DNA of 64,000 nucleotides from contig NZ_SELT01000009.1 of assembly GCF_004361065.1 (NCBI RefSeq), positions 1 through 64,000 on the forward strand, written 5' to 3'. Below the pieces are notes generated by a model, which saw only the letters and a program-made list of their open reading frames with translations, did no database searches and was not told the DNA's origin. Of the stretch, positions 37,834 to 47,016 are shown piece by piece. A program made the position numbers and the translations under genes. This DNA is from Cognatilysobacter terrigena (GTDB lineage: Bacteria > Pseudomonadota > Gammaproteobacteria > Xanthomonadales > Xanthomonadaceae). Position 1 is the stretch's first letter. Each line of letters starts with the position of its first letter.

Positions 37834-38591
37834 TGCGCCGATCGTTCTCCACCGTCCTGGGCGCTGTGCTGATCGTCGCCGCGGCCGCATCGCCGCTGCG
37901 CGCGCGCGCGGAAGCGATCCAGGAATACGACTACGCCGACAATCGCATCTACCCGGTGCGCACCGCGCTCGGTATCGCCACGCAGATCGAGCTGTCGCCC
38001 AGCGAAACCGTCGTCGACTACAGCACGGGCTTCTCGAGCGGCTGGGACATCAGCCGGCGCGACAACGTCTTCTACGTGAAGCCGAAGAACGTCGACGTCG
38101 ACACCAACCTGCTGATCCGCACCGAAACCCATTCGTACATCCTCGAGCTGCGCGTGGTCGCGACCGACTGGAAGGCGCTGGACCAGGCGCGCAACGCCGG
38201 GGTGCAGTACACCGTGCGCTTCCGCTATCCCAACGATGCGAAGTTCCATAACACGCCGGCGGTCAAGCCGCCGGAAGTCGATGTGGCGCTCGATCCGTCG
38301 CGCGCCTACCACTTCGACTACGACTACCGGACGCGCACCAAGCTGCGCGCGCTGGTTCCCGCGAGCGTCTACGACGACGGACGTTTCACCTACATCAAGC
38401 TCGGCGACACCACGCCGTTCCCGACCGGCTCGTTCCCCGCTGTGTTCGGCAGCGAGGGCGAGAACGGCGAGGAGTTCATCGTCAATACGACGGTCGAGGG
38501 CAACACGATCATCGTGCACGGCACCTACCGCTATCTCGTGATCCGCCACGGCAAGGACGTCGTCGGCATCCGCAGGAATCCGCACTCGTGA
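37833..38591 (+). CDS. virB9: T4SS core complex protein VirB9
   Basis: A 252-residue periplasmic protein with a signal peptide (residues 1-26, RARA). It forms the outer-membrane core with VirB7 and VirB10. Family blocks include YADNRIYPVRTALGIATQI, VFYVKPKNVDVDTNLLI and, in the C-terminal VirB7-binding domain, YDDGRFTYIKL and RYLVIRHGKDVVGIRR. The ATG at 37833 overlaps the virB8 stop. Its own stop overlaps the virB10 start by four bases. Confidence 0.95.
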   Translation: MRRSFSTVLGAVLIVAAAASPLRARAEAIQEYDYADNRIYPVRTALGIATQIELSPSETVVDYSTGFSSGWDISRRDNVFYVKPKNVDVDTNLLIRTETHSYILELRVVATDWKALDQARNAGVQYTVRFRYPNDAKFHNTPAVKPPEVDVALDPSRAYHFDYDYRTRTKLRALVPASVYDDGRFTYIKLGDTTPFPTGSFPAVFGSEGENGEEFIVNTTVEGNTIIVHGTYRYLVIRHGKDVVGIRRNPHS

Positions 38592-39829
38592 GCCACGCCG
38601 TCAGCAATCCGTACGAACAGGAACCGGCGGTCGCGATGGCGGACGCCAATCCCTATCTCGGCGCGCACGCCGCACCGGGCCCGGACCTCGATGCCGGCGC
38701 ACCGACGCTGCGCAACGCCGAGCAGCAGCGCGTCAACCGCAAGGCGCTGCTGTTCCTCGGCGGCATCATCCTGCTGCTCATGCTGATGGCGGTGATGGTG
38801 TTCCGCGGCAGCGCGAAGTCGAAGGACGCGACCAAGCCGAGCGAGGAGCAGGTGAGCATCCCGACGTTGGCCGACGCGACGCCACCGCCGCTGCCGCAAC
38901 AGCAATCGCTCTCCGCCGCGAGCAATGCCGAGCCGATCCCGGTGCAACCCGCGGTGCAGGACGTGCCGCCGCTGCCGCCGCAGTCCTACGCCAACACGAT
39001 GCCGCCGCCCGCACCCGGCTACGACGCGCCCACGCAGGTGCGCCATGTACCGACGTTGATGGAGCGCCGAATGGGTGTCGACCCGGCCACGGGCGGAACG
39101 GCGGCACAGGGCGGCCCGCAGGACGCGTACTCGCGTGCGCTCGCCATGACGCAGGCAGCACTGGGCGTGCGCGCTCCCGGCGCCGAGGCCGATGCAGCCG
39201 CCGATGACTTCGCGCACAAGGCGACCAGCGCACGTGCGCTGCGTCATCCCGACGCGCTGCTCGTGCGCGGCACGCTGCTGCGCTGCGTGCTGGAGACTCG
39301 GATCATCAGCGAAGCCGACGGCTTCACCTCGTGCATCCTCACCGAGCCCGTGTACTCCATCAACGGTCGCACGCTCCTGCTCGATCGTGGCTCCAAGATC
39401 TACGGCACGTACAACGCGCGCGCCAAGGGCAATCGCATCGAAGTGGTGTGGGACCGCATCACCACGCCGAACGGCTACGACGTGAACATGGTCAGCCCGG
39501 GTGTCGATCCGCTCGGAAGCGCGGGCTACCCGGGCCAGGTGGACTCGCACTGGGGTTCGCGGATCAGCGCCGCCCTGATGGTCAGCCTGCTCAGCGACGT
39601 CTTCAAGTACGAAGCCGCCAAGCACGGCCCGGCGACGTCGTCGATCAGCAACGGGGTGGTGGTGCAGTCGCCGTTCGAGAGCAACACCGCGAACACGATC
39701 GACCGCCTCGCGAACCAGGCGGCCGAAGAGGCAATGGCGCACGGCCCGACCGTCACCATCAACCAGGGCACGCTCGTCAGCGTGTATGTGGCGAAGGACG
39801 TCGACTTCACGGAGGTCGTCGGCCGCTGA
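38588..39829 (+). CDS. virB10: T4SS core complex protein VirB10
   Basis: A 413-residue protein that spans both membranes and gates the channel. It has a cytoplasmic segment, one helix (53-73), a Pro-rich periplasmic stretch (about 95-150) and the C-terminal TrbI-like barrel (about 215-410) with LLVRGTLLRCVLETRI, GRTLLLDRGSKIYGTYNA and TITINQGTLVSVYVAKDVDF-like end segments. The antenna region lies near SPFESNTANTIDRLANQ. The start is GTG 38588, overlapping the virB9 stop. Confidence 0.95.
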   Translation: MSHAVSNPYEQEPAVAMADANPYLGAHAAPGPDLDAGAPTLRNAEQQRVNRKALLFLGGIILLLMLMAVMVFRGSAKSKDATKPSEEQVSIPTLADATPPPLPQQQSLSAASNAEPIPVQPAVQDVPPLPPQSYANTMPPPAPGYDAPTQVRHVPTLMERRMGVDPATGGTAAQGGPQDAYSRALAMTQAALGVRAPGAEADAAADDFAHKATSARALRHPDALLVRGTLLRCVLETRIISEADGFTSCILTEPVYSINGRTLLLDRGSKIYGTYNARAKGNRIEVVWDRITTPNGYDVNMVSPGVDPLGSAGYPGQVDSHWGSRISAALMVSLLSDVFKYEAAKHGPATSSISNGVVVQSPFESNTANTIDRLANQAAEEAMAHGPTVTINQGTLVSVYVAKDVDFTEVVGR

Positions 39830-39839
39830 GCCGACCGCG

Positions 39840-40874
39840 ATGGAACTCAACGCGCCACTCGCGCAGGTCTCGGACGACTTCCTGTCGTACCAATACGAGG
39901 TGCTGGGCATCCTCGGCCACATGGCGTCGCCGGACGTCACCGAGATCTGCATCAACCGTCCGGGCGAACTCTGGATCGAGTCGCGCGGCGGATGGCAGCG
40001 CCACGAGGTGCCGGCGCTGACGTTCGAGCGGGCGCGCCAGTTCTGCACGGCGGTGGTCAACGAGAGCAATACGGGCCAGCGCATCACCGACACCGATCCG
40101 GTCGTGTCGCTGACGTTCCCGACCGGCCAGCGTGCGCAGTTCGTGATTCCGCCCGCCTGCGACGCCGGCAAGGTGTCGATCACCATCCGCCTGCCGTCCC
40201 GCCAGACCAAGACGCTGGCGGAATACAAGAACGACGGGTTCTTCGAACAGATCCTCGAGGACGGCGCAGGCGTGAGCGATCACGATCGCGAACTGCTCGC
40301 CTTACGTGCAACGCGCGACTACGCCGAGTTCTTCCGCAAGGCCGTGCAGTACAAGAAGAACGTCGTCGTGGCCGGCGCGACGGGCAGCGGCAAGACCACG
40401 TTCATGAAGTCGCTGGTCAACCACATCCCGGACGAAGAGCGCCTGGTCACCATCGAGGACGCACGCGAACTCTTCATCCAGCAGCCCAACGTCGTTCATC
40501 TGCTCTATTCGAAGGGCGGGCAGAGCACCAGCAACGTCACGGCCAAGAGCTGCATGGAAGCCTGCCTGCGCATGAAGCCGGATCGCATCATCCTGGCCGA
40601 GTTGCGCGGCGACGAGTCGTTCTACTTCATCCGCAACTGCGCCTCCGGCCATCCCGGTTCGATCACGAGCTGTCATGCCGGCAGCACGGCGCAGACCTGG
40701 GACCAGCTCGCGCTCATGGTCAAGGCGTCGAACGAAGGTTCGGGGCTCGAATTCGCGGTCATCAAGCGCCTCCTGATGATGACGATCGACATCGTCGTGC
40801 ACATCAAGGCGCACGCCGGACGACGCTACATCACCGGCATCGATTTCGACCCGCAGCGGGCGTTGGCAGGCTGA
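39840..40874 (+). CDS. virB11: T4SS ATPase VirB11
   Basis: A 344-residue hexameric ATPase that switches the machine between pilus making and secretion. The N-terminal domain is followed by the RecA-like domain with Walker A GATGSGKT (179-186, Lys185), the Asp box IEDARELF, the Walker B region DRIILAELRGDESF and the His box SCHAGS. Together with VirD4 and VirB4 it supplies the three ATPases of the system. It starts 10 bases after virB10. Confidence 0.96.
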   Translation: MELNAPLAQVSDDFLSYQYEVLGILGHMASPDVTEICINRPGELWIESRGGWQRHEVPALTFERARQFCTAVVNESNTGQRITDTDPVVSLTFPTGQRAQFVIPPACDAGKVSITIRLPSRQTKTLAEYKNDGFFEQILEDGAGVSDHDRELLALRATRDYAEFFRKAVQYKKNVVVAGATGSGKTTFMKSLVNHIPDEERLVTIEDARELFIQQPNVVHLLYSKGGQSTSNVTAKSCMEACLRMKPDRIILAELRGDESFYFIRNCASGHPGSITSCHAGSTAQTWDQLALMVKASNEGSGLEFAVIKRLLMMTIDIVVHIKAHAGRRYITGIDFDPQRALAG

Positions 40875-41049
40875 TGCGCTACGGTCGTGCCCCTGCAGGA
40901 ACCCGCGTTGACAATGCGCGCGAGCGCATGAGTCAATGCCTTCAACGCCGTGTCCAAAGCAGGATGCGGTCGCGCAAGGACGCCGCGCACGAAAGGACTC
41001 GACCCGTCGATCCCGCCGTGCGTCGCATGCAACCGACGGGGGAACGGCG

Positions 41050-41817
41050 GTGTTGCCTGGCATGGAGCTGATGGGCTGCCCGGATCTGGCAGTCCCTGCC
41101 GACGTGATGCATCACGTCGTGCACGTCGAATCCTCGTTCAACCCCTACGCGATCGGCGTCGTGGGCGGCCGCCTCGCACGCCAGCCGGCCAACCTGCCCG
41201 AAGCCGTTGCGACCGCGCGCATGCTCGAAAGCCGCGGCTTCAATTTCTCGCTCGGGCTCGCGCAGGTGAATCGCTACAACCTGGCGCGGTACGGCATCGG
41301 CTCGTACGAGCAGGCGTTCCAGGCGTGCGCGAACCTGCGCGCGGGCTCGCGCATCCTCGCCGATTGCCACGACCGCTCGGGTCACGACTGGGGCAAGTCC
41401 TTCAGTTGCTACTACTCCGGCAATTTCGTGACCGGGTTTCGCCAGGGTTACGTGCAGAAGATCTATGCGTCGATGCGCGATGGCGCGGCGACGCGCTATC
41501 CCGGTGCGATTCCCGTCTACGGAAGCCCTGGCCCCAGACGCGCTGCAAGACCGACTCCATGGCGCGCGTCCGGTGCAGCGCCGTCGCGCATCGAACCGAT
41601 CGCGTCGCCTGCGGTGGCCGCGGCACCAGCGGCCGTCGCCCCGACCCAAAACGCACAGCCCTTACCGGCGAATGCGGCGGCCGACACAAGGCCCGACGGC
41701 GTCGTGGTGCTGCGACCCGACGGCGCGCCGCCGCATGTACCTGACGCCACCACAACAGCACCGACGTCCACCCCGACACCCGCAATACCGCCGCGCGACG
41801 CGGCGTTCGTGTTCTAA
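41050..41817 (+). CDS. virB1: T4SS lytic transglycosylase VirB1
   Basis: VirB1 opens the peptidoglycan for channel assembly. The 255-residue frame shows a lysozyme-like domain: catalytic Glu27 in HVVHVESSFNPYAIGVVGG, then GFNFSLGLAQVNRYNLARYG and ACANLRAGSRIL. The last 90 residues are Ala/Pro-rich and unstructured. No signal peptide is seen from the chosen GTG 41050 (VLPGMELMGC), which follows aacggcg after a GGGGGA stretch; the frame is open back to 40936 with an Arg-rich lead that does not look like a signal either. The 175 bases after virB11 are the largest gap inside the cluster after virD4. Confidence 0.88.
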   Translation: MLPGMELMGCPDLAVPADVMHHVVHVESSFNPYAIGVVGGRLARQPANLPEAVATARMLESRGFNFSLGLAQVNRYNLARYGIGSYEQAFQACANLRAGSRILADCHDRSGHDWGKSFSCYYSGNFVTGFRQGYVQKIYASMRDGAATRYPGAIPVYGSPGPRRAARPTPWRASGAAPSRIEPIASPAVAAAPAAVAPTQNAQPLPANAAADTRPDGVVVLRPDGAPPHVPDATTTAPTSTPTPAIPPRDAAFVF

Positions 41818-41860
41818 CCCGCCCGGCGACCTCGCCGACTGCAACGACAAGGAAAGCGAA

Positions 41861-42184
41861 ATGAAGTCGATCAAGTCCCTGAAGTCCACCGTCTCCTCCG
41901 CGGTCGCCGGCGTGGCGTTCGCGCCGACCCTGGCACTTGCGCAGGCCACCGGCGGCGGCGGTGATTTCACCGAAACCGGCAGCACCGTCAGCAAGTTCTT
42001 CACCAACCTCAACGGCCTGCTCAACCTCGCGTCGATCTCGGTCGTCACCATTGCGGTGATCTTCGCCGGCTACCAGATCGCGTTCGCGCACAAGCGCATC
42101 GCCGACGTCGCGCCGATCCTCATCGGCGGCTTCCTGATCGGCGCCGCCGCGCAGGTCGCGAAGATGCTGATCGGCGGGACCTGA
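41861..42184 (+). CDS. virB2: T4SS major pilin VirB2
   Basis: A 107-residue pilin precursor. The signal region spans residues 1-27 (LALAQA), followed by a short Gly-rich head (TGGGGDFTETG) and two hydrophobic helices (about 50-70 and 80-102) that pack into the pilus. Size and topology fit VirB2 of chromosomal systems. It begins 43 bases after virB1, with aaggaaa as ribosome binding site. Confidence 0.93.
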   Translation: MKSIKSLKSTVSSAVAGVAFAPTLALAQATGGGGDFTETGSTVSKFFTNLNGLLNLASISVVTIAVIFAGYQIAFAHKRIADVAPILIGGFLIGAAAQVAKMLIGGT

Positions 42185-42195
42185 TCGGCCCAGTC

Positions 42196-42510
42196 ATGCA
42201 GAAGAACGTGCTGTTTCGCGGTTGCACGCGGCCGCCCATGTTCATGGGCGTGCCGTACGTGCCGTTCTTCATCGGCGCCGGCAGTGTGATCCTGCTGTCG
42301 TTCTACACCAACATGTTCGTCCTCGTGCTGCTGCCGGTCGTCATCTTCGTGATGCGGCAGATGGCGCGACGCGACGAGATGATCTTCCGCCTGCTCGGGC
42401 TGCGCCTGCAGACGCGCATGAAGATCCGCAACCTCGACGTGCACGAGGGCGTGTGGGTGCTGACGCCGAACCTCTATCGCGACCCGCGCCGCCAGCCTCC
42501 GGCGCGCTGA
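42196..42510 (+). CDS. virB3: T4SS inner membrane protein VirB3
   Basis: A 104-residue inner-membrane protein beginning MQKNVLFRGCTRPPMFMGVP, the usual VirB3 N-terminus, with two adjoining hydrophobic stretches (about 20-60). It acts with VirB4. The next start lies 31 bases downstream. Confidence 0.93.
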   Translation: MQKNVLFRGCTRPPMFMGVPYVPFFIGAGSVILLSFYTNMFVLVLLPVVIFVMRQMARRDEMIFRLLGLRLQTRMKIRNLDVHEGVWVLTPNLYRDPRRQPPAR

Positions 42511-42541
42511 ACCCGGCTCGCGATCTTTACGGCGACGCGGC

Positions 42542-45061
42542 ATGCCCGCGCCGCCGGCGTTCTTCCGGTTGACGAACACGATGACCACGTTCACGCCCGA
42601 CACCTCGATCAGCGACTTCCTTCCGCTGTCCACGCACGTCTCGCCGACGGTGGTGAAAACCACCGGCGGCGACTTCCTCATGACGTGGCATCTGGAAGGC
42701 CTGCCGTTCGTGGGGCGCGAGGAGTGGGAGCTCGAACATCGGCACAACACGTTCAACCGCATGCTCCAGACGCTGCGCGCACCGGACTTCGTGAACGTCG
42801 CGTTCTGGGTGCACGACGTGCGTCGCCGCCGGCGCATCAAGCAGCGGAGCACGTTCCGCCAGCGCTTCAACCAGGAACTCTCCGACGGCTACTTCGAGTC
42901 GCTGTCGTCGCAGAAGATCATGGCCAACGAGCTGTACCTGACCATGATCTACCGCCCGGTCGTGAGCGGTAAGAAGTTCGTCGAGAAGTCCGCGGACGTG
43001 CGGCAACTGCAGGCGCAGCAGGACGAGGCGATCGCCAAGCTGCTGGAGCTTGCCGGTAACCTCGAAGCGGTGCTCAAGGACTACGCGCCGTATCGACTCG
43101 GCATGTACGAAGCCGACAACGGCGTCGTGTTCTCCGAGACGCTCGAATTCTTCGGCTACCTGCTCAACCGCATCGACGAGCCGGTCCCGGTGCTCGACGC
43201 TCCGGTAAACACCTACCTGCCGGTCAGCCGGCACATGTTCTCGGGCAAGACGGGCGACTTCGTCATCACGACGCCGACCGGCACCAACCACTTCGGCGCC
43301 TTGCTCAACATCAAGGAATACACCGACGCGACGTACCCCGGCATCCTCAACCGCCTGAAGTACCTCGACTTCGAATACGTCATCACGCACTCCTTCAGCC
43401 CGATGGGCCGACAGGACGCGCTGAAGGTGCTGGACCGCACCAAGGGCATGATGATCTCGTCCGGCGACAAGGCCGTCAGCCAGATCATCGAGCTCGACCA
43501 GGCGATGGACCAGCTCGCCTCCGGCAACTTCGTGCTGGGCGAATACCACTTCACCATGGCGCTGTACGCCGATTCGCAGGAAAAGCTGTCGCAGAACATC
43601 GCGACCGGCCGGGCAGAGCTGTCGAACGCCGGTTTCGTCTCGACGAAGGAGGATCTTGCGGTCGTCGCTTCCTTCTATTCGCAGCTGCCCGCGAACTGGA
43701 AGTACCGTACGCGCCTCGCGAACGTCAGTTCGCTGAACTTCCTCGGCCTCGCGCCGCTGCACAACTTCGCGTCGGGCAAGAAGGAAAACAATCCCTGGGG
43801 CGACTGCGTCACGACGCTGCAGACGACCAACGGCCAGCCGTACTACTTCAACTTCCACGCCACGCATCCGGGCGAGAACTCGCTCGGTGAAAAAGCGATC
43901 GGCAATACGATGGTCATCGGCAAGTCCGGCACCGGCAAGACCGCGCTGATCAATTTCCTGCTGAGCCAGGTGCAGAAGCTGGAGCCCTCGCCGACGATCT
44001 TCTTCTTCGACAAGGATCGCGGCGCCGAGATCTTCGTGCGGGCCTGTGGCGGCAACTACCTCGCGCTGGAGAACGGGCGACCAACAGGGTTCAACCCGTT
44101 TCAGTGCGAACGCAGTGAGGCGAACGTCCAGTTCCTCGCGGACCTCGTGAAGGTGCTCGCCGGCAAGACGCTCTACACCTCACGCGAAGAAGAGGACATC
44201 TTCCGCGCGGTCGAGAACATCCTCGACACCCCGGTGCGCCTGCGCACGATGACCAATTTCCAGAAGAGCCTGCCCAACATGGGCGACGACGGCCTCTTCG
44301 CGCGCATGCGCAAGTGGACGGCCGGCAATTCGCTGGGATGGGTGTTCGACAACCCCGAGGACACGATCGACCTCGAGAAGGCGCCGATCATCGGCTTCGA
44401 CTACACCGACATCATCGACAACCCGGAAGTCCGCGTTCCCGTCATCAACTACCTGCTGCACCGGCTCGAGTCATTGATCGACGGCCGCCCGCTCATCTAC
44501 GTGATGGACGAGTTCTGGAAGATCCTCGACGGCAAGGGCGGCCTGAAGGAATTTGCGAAGAACAAGCAGAAGACCATCCGTAAGCAGAACGGCCTCGGCA
44601 TCTTTGCCACGCAAAGCCCCGAGGACGCGCTCGCGAGCGACATCGCCGCCGCGCTCATCGAGCAGACCGCCACGATGGTGCTCCTGCCGAACCCGAACGC
44701 CAGCCGCGAGGACTACATCGACGGGCTGAAGTTGACCGAAGCGGAATACCAGGTCGTCGTCAGCCTCGACGAACGCTCGCGCTGCTTCCTGGTCAAGCAG
44801 GGCCACGCCTCCAGCGTCTGTCAGCTCAACCTGCGTGGCATGGACGACGCGCTCGCCGTCATTTCCGCATCGACCGACAACATCGAGGTCATGCACGAAG
44901 TCCTCGCCCACGAGGCGGCACGCCACGGTGTGTCCGTCGACCGGCTGACGCCGGAGCAGTGGCTGACCACGTTCTACGAATGTCGAAAGGGGTCGGGTAA
45001 GGCGCGCCCGTCCGCTGGAGGTACATCCCCTGCACGCCGCTCTACCGCCGCAACCGCCTAG
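42542..45061 (+). CDS. virB4: T4SS ATPase VirB4
   Basis: The largest ATPase of the machine, 839 residues. The N-terminal CagE/TrbE domain covers residues 1-400. The ATPase half has Walker A GKSGTGKT (460-467, Lys466) and Walker B LIYVMDEFWK (Asp656, Glu657), followed by QSPEDALASD and FLVKQGHASSVCQLNL. VirB4 powers pilus assembly and substrate transfer. The very C-terminus is a short Ser/Ala/Arg-rich tail. virB5 begins 10 bases after the stop with an aggaga ribosome binding site. Confidence 0.96.
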   Translation: MPAPPAFFRLTNTMTTFTPDTSISDFLPLSTHVSPTVVKTTGGDFLMTWHLEGLPFVGREEWELEHRHNTFNRMLQTLRAPDFVNVAFWVHDVRRRRRIKQRSTFRQRFNQELSDGYFESLSSQKIMANELYLTMIYRPVVSGKKFVEKSADVRQLQAQQDEAIAKLLELAGNLEAVLKDYAPYRLGMYEADNGVVFSETLEFFGYLLNRIDEPVPVLDAPVNTYLPVSRHMFSGKTGDFVITTPTGTNHFGALLNIKEYTDATYPGILNRLKYLDFEYVITHSFSPMGRQDALKVLDRTKGMMISSGDKAVSQIIELDQAMDQLASGNFVLGEYHFTMALYADSQEKLSQNIATGRAELSNAGFVSTKEDLAVVASFYSQLPANWKYRTRLANVSSLNFLGLAPLHNFASGKKENNPWGDCVTTLQTTNGQPYYFNFHATHPGENSLGEKAIGNTMVIGKSGTGKTALINFLLSQVQKLEPSPTIFFFDKDRGAEIFVRACGGNYLALENGRPTGFNPFQCERSEANVQFLADLVKVLAGKTLYTSREEEDIFRAVENILDTPVRLRTMTNFQKSLPNMGDDGLFARMRKWTAGNSLGWVFDNPEDTIDLEKAPIIGFDYTDIIDNPEVRVPVINYLLHRLESLIDGRPLIYVMDEFWKILDGKGGLKEFAKNKQKTIRKQNGLGIFATQSPEDALASDIAAALIEQTATMVLLPNPNASREDYIDGLKLTEAEYQVVVSLDERSRCFLVKQGHASSVCQLNLRGMDDALAVISASTDNIEVMHEVLAHEAARHGVSVDRLTPEQWLTTFYECRKGSGKARPSAGGTSPARRSTAATA

Positions 45062-45071
45062 GAGAATTGTT

Positions 45072-45869
45072 ATGGATTCACGGAAGAACAGGCATATCGC
45101 CCGTACCGCGCGTATCGCATTGCTGTCCGCGGCCGTCGGGCTTGTCGGGATAACGCATCTGCCGCGTGCCGAGGCACAGCTTGTGACGGCGGAAGCCGGC
45201 CCCTCGCTGCTGGCGCACCTCATGAACCAGATCAACACGTTGACGCAGCAGATGCAGGACTACGTCGCCTACGGCGAACAGGCGGTGCGCTGGAAGGCGA
45301 CGTGGGATCACTACCAGCAGCAGATCGCAAAATTCATGGGGCAGGTGCGCAATCCGATGCTCCGAAACACGTTGGCGTTTGCGGAAGTGCCGCTGGACGC
45401 AGGCGTTATGGAAAAGTGCGGTGGAACCGGCGGCTTCAGTTTCAGCCTGTCCAGCCTGACAAGCACATTGGCGCCGGACTTCACCAGCGACATTGTGTCG
45501 AGCCAGAAAAAAATCTGTGCGCAGATCCAGATGCTCGAGAACCAGAAGTACAACCTGACCGTTCGCTATTACAAGGAAGTCGCTCCGAGCCTTGAGCAGG
45601 ATCTCAAGGAGATCGAAGCGCGACGTAAGGAGAACAATGATCAGGGCACGCTGCAGGCGGTCGCTGAAGCGTCCGAGCGTCTGCAGAACCAGCAGACTAT
45701 TAGCGGCGACGCGCTCGACAAGCAGGTCAAGGCCTGCGACCAGCTGATCGCTAACCTGACGGAAATGCAAAAGAATCTCGCCCGGCAAGCGCTGCTTGGG
45801 AAGCCGAACAGCCCGTTGGGCGGCCTCGTGAAGACTGCGACGCTCGAAGCTGCGCTCAAGGCGAAGTAA
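45072..45869 (+). CDS. virB5: T4SS minor pilin-like protein VirB5
   Basis: A 265-residue exported protein. The signal region spans about residues 1-35 (ending EAQ). The rest is mostly helical with long amphipathic stretches (LMNQINTLTQQMQDYVAYGEQ, in part; EVAPSLEQDLKEIEARRKEN), as in VirB5/TrbJ-type tip proteins. Two internal cysteine pairs (near residues 117 and 151) may form disulfides. The codon use is visibly less GC-rich than in virB2 to virB4. The assignment rests on fold type and place before virB6. Confidence 0.85.
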   Translation: MDSRKNRHIARTARIALLSAAVGLVGITHLPRAEAQLVTAEAGPSLLAHLMNQINTLTQQMQDYVAYGEQAVRWKATWDHYQQQIAKFMGQVRNPMLRNTLAFAEVPLDAGVMEKCGGTGGFSFSLSSLTSTLAPDFTSDIVSSQKKICAQIQMLENQKYNLTVRYYKEVAPSLEQDLKEIEARRKENNDQGTLQAVAEASERLQNQQTISGDALDKQVKACDQLIANLTEMQKNLARQALLGKPNSPLGGLVKTATLEAALKAK

Positions 45870-45922
45870 TCGAACAGAGCCGGCGAGCGCCCGGTGATCG
45901 CACGGAAAGCGGAAGACGGAAC

Positions 45923-47008
45923 ATGATGGGAATGAGTTGGCTGGCGCCGCGCGTGGATTCGGTCGGAGACTTTGTCTTCTACCGGTTGATCCTCAGTTAC
46001 CTGCGCGACGAGATCCACACGTTCGGCATCGACCTGATGCATCGGGCCATGAGCTGGGTCGGCATGATCGCGCTGACCCTGCTCACACTGTGGATCCTGA
46101 TTCAGGGCTTTCGCATCGCCACGGGTCAGTCGCGCGAATCGATGATGTCGCTGGTCATGAATTCGCTGAAGGCGACGCTCATCCTCAGCATCGCCACCTC
46201 GATGGCCATGTTCGGAACAGACCTCGACAAAATGCTAACCGAGGGCGTGAAGAACGAAATCAATCATGTCGTGACCGGCTCGTCGTCGTCACCCGAAGAA
46301 GCGATCGACAAGAACCTGGCGTGGATGCAGGTGGCGCTGTCGAGCATTGACGTACTGGACGTCGCGGGCGACCAGACGCTCGACGCGCAAAAGACCCGTG
46401 CGCTCTACATGGCGGGGTTCGGGACCGGCGGTCCGGCAATCGTGGGCGGCACCATGCTATTGCTGAACGAAGTCGCGATGGCGCTGTTCATCGGCTTCGG
46501 CCCGCTGTTTATCCTGTGCCTGTTGTTCGACCAGACCAAACCGTTGTTCGGACGATGGCTCTACTACGGGCTCGGCACGATGTTCTCGATGGCGGTGCTC
46601 AGCGCGATGGTGTCGATCGCCCTGGAGATGGTCGTCCGCGTGGCGAGTTCGTTCTGGGGTGCCGCACTGATCGGAGTGATCACTGGTTCGAATTTCAGCG
46701 ACGGCATGACCAGTCAGGCGATGCAGCAGGGAGGCCTAGGATTGATTCTTACCACGCTGATCATTAGTGCGCCGCCCATGGCTGCTTCCTTCTTCCAAGG
46801 TACCTTGGGGCAATTCACGCCGGCATCGGTGTTTGGCGGCCGCGGTAGTCGAATGGATCCGACGGGAAGGTTCCCAGGGCAGCCGGGTTACATACCGTCC
46901 GGGTATTCGGAACGCACGCCACCGTCGACGACCCGCGGACAGGCCCATCTGCCCGCAACTGCCTACGGCGTGCCGAACGTTACCTCGGATGAAATCAGAC
47001 GGAAGTAG
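45923..47008 (+). CDS. virB6: T4SS polytopic inner membrane protein VirB6
   Basis: A 361-residue protein with about five membrane helices, including SWVGMIALTLLTLWILIQGF and the pair MALFIGFGPLFILCLLFDQTKPL (given in part), the latter with the conserved VirB6 TrbL/VirB6 block ending QTKPLFGRWLYYGL. The last 60 residues are Pro/Ser/Gly-rich and soluble. VirB6 forms part of the inner-membrane channel. The start (MMGMSW) lies 53 bases after virB5. It ends eight bases before the DUF4189 gene. Confidence 0.92.
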   Translation: MMGMSWLAPRVDSVGDFVFYRLILSYLRDEIHTFGIDLMHRAMSWVGMIALTLLTLWILIQGFRIATGQSRESMMSLVMNSLKATLILSIATSMAMFGTDLDKMLTEGVKNEINHVVTGSSSSPEEAIDKNLAWMQVALSSIDVLDVAGDQTLDAQKTRALYMAGFGTGGPAIVGGTMLLLNEVAMALFIGFGPLFILCLLFDQTKPLFGRWLYYGLGTMFSMAVLSAMVSIALEMVVRVASSFWGAALIGVITGSNFSDGMTSQAMQQGGLGLILTTLIISAPPMAASFFQGTLGQFTPASVFGGRGSRMDPTGRFPGQPGYIPSGYSERTPPSTTRGQAHLPATAYGVPNVTSDEIRRK

Positions 47009-47016
47009 AATCCGCG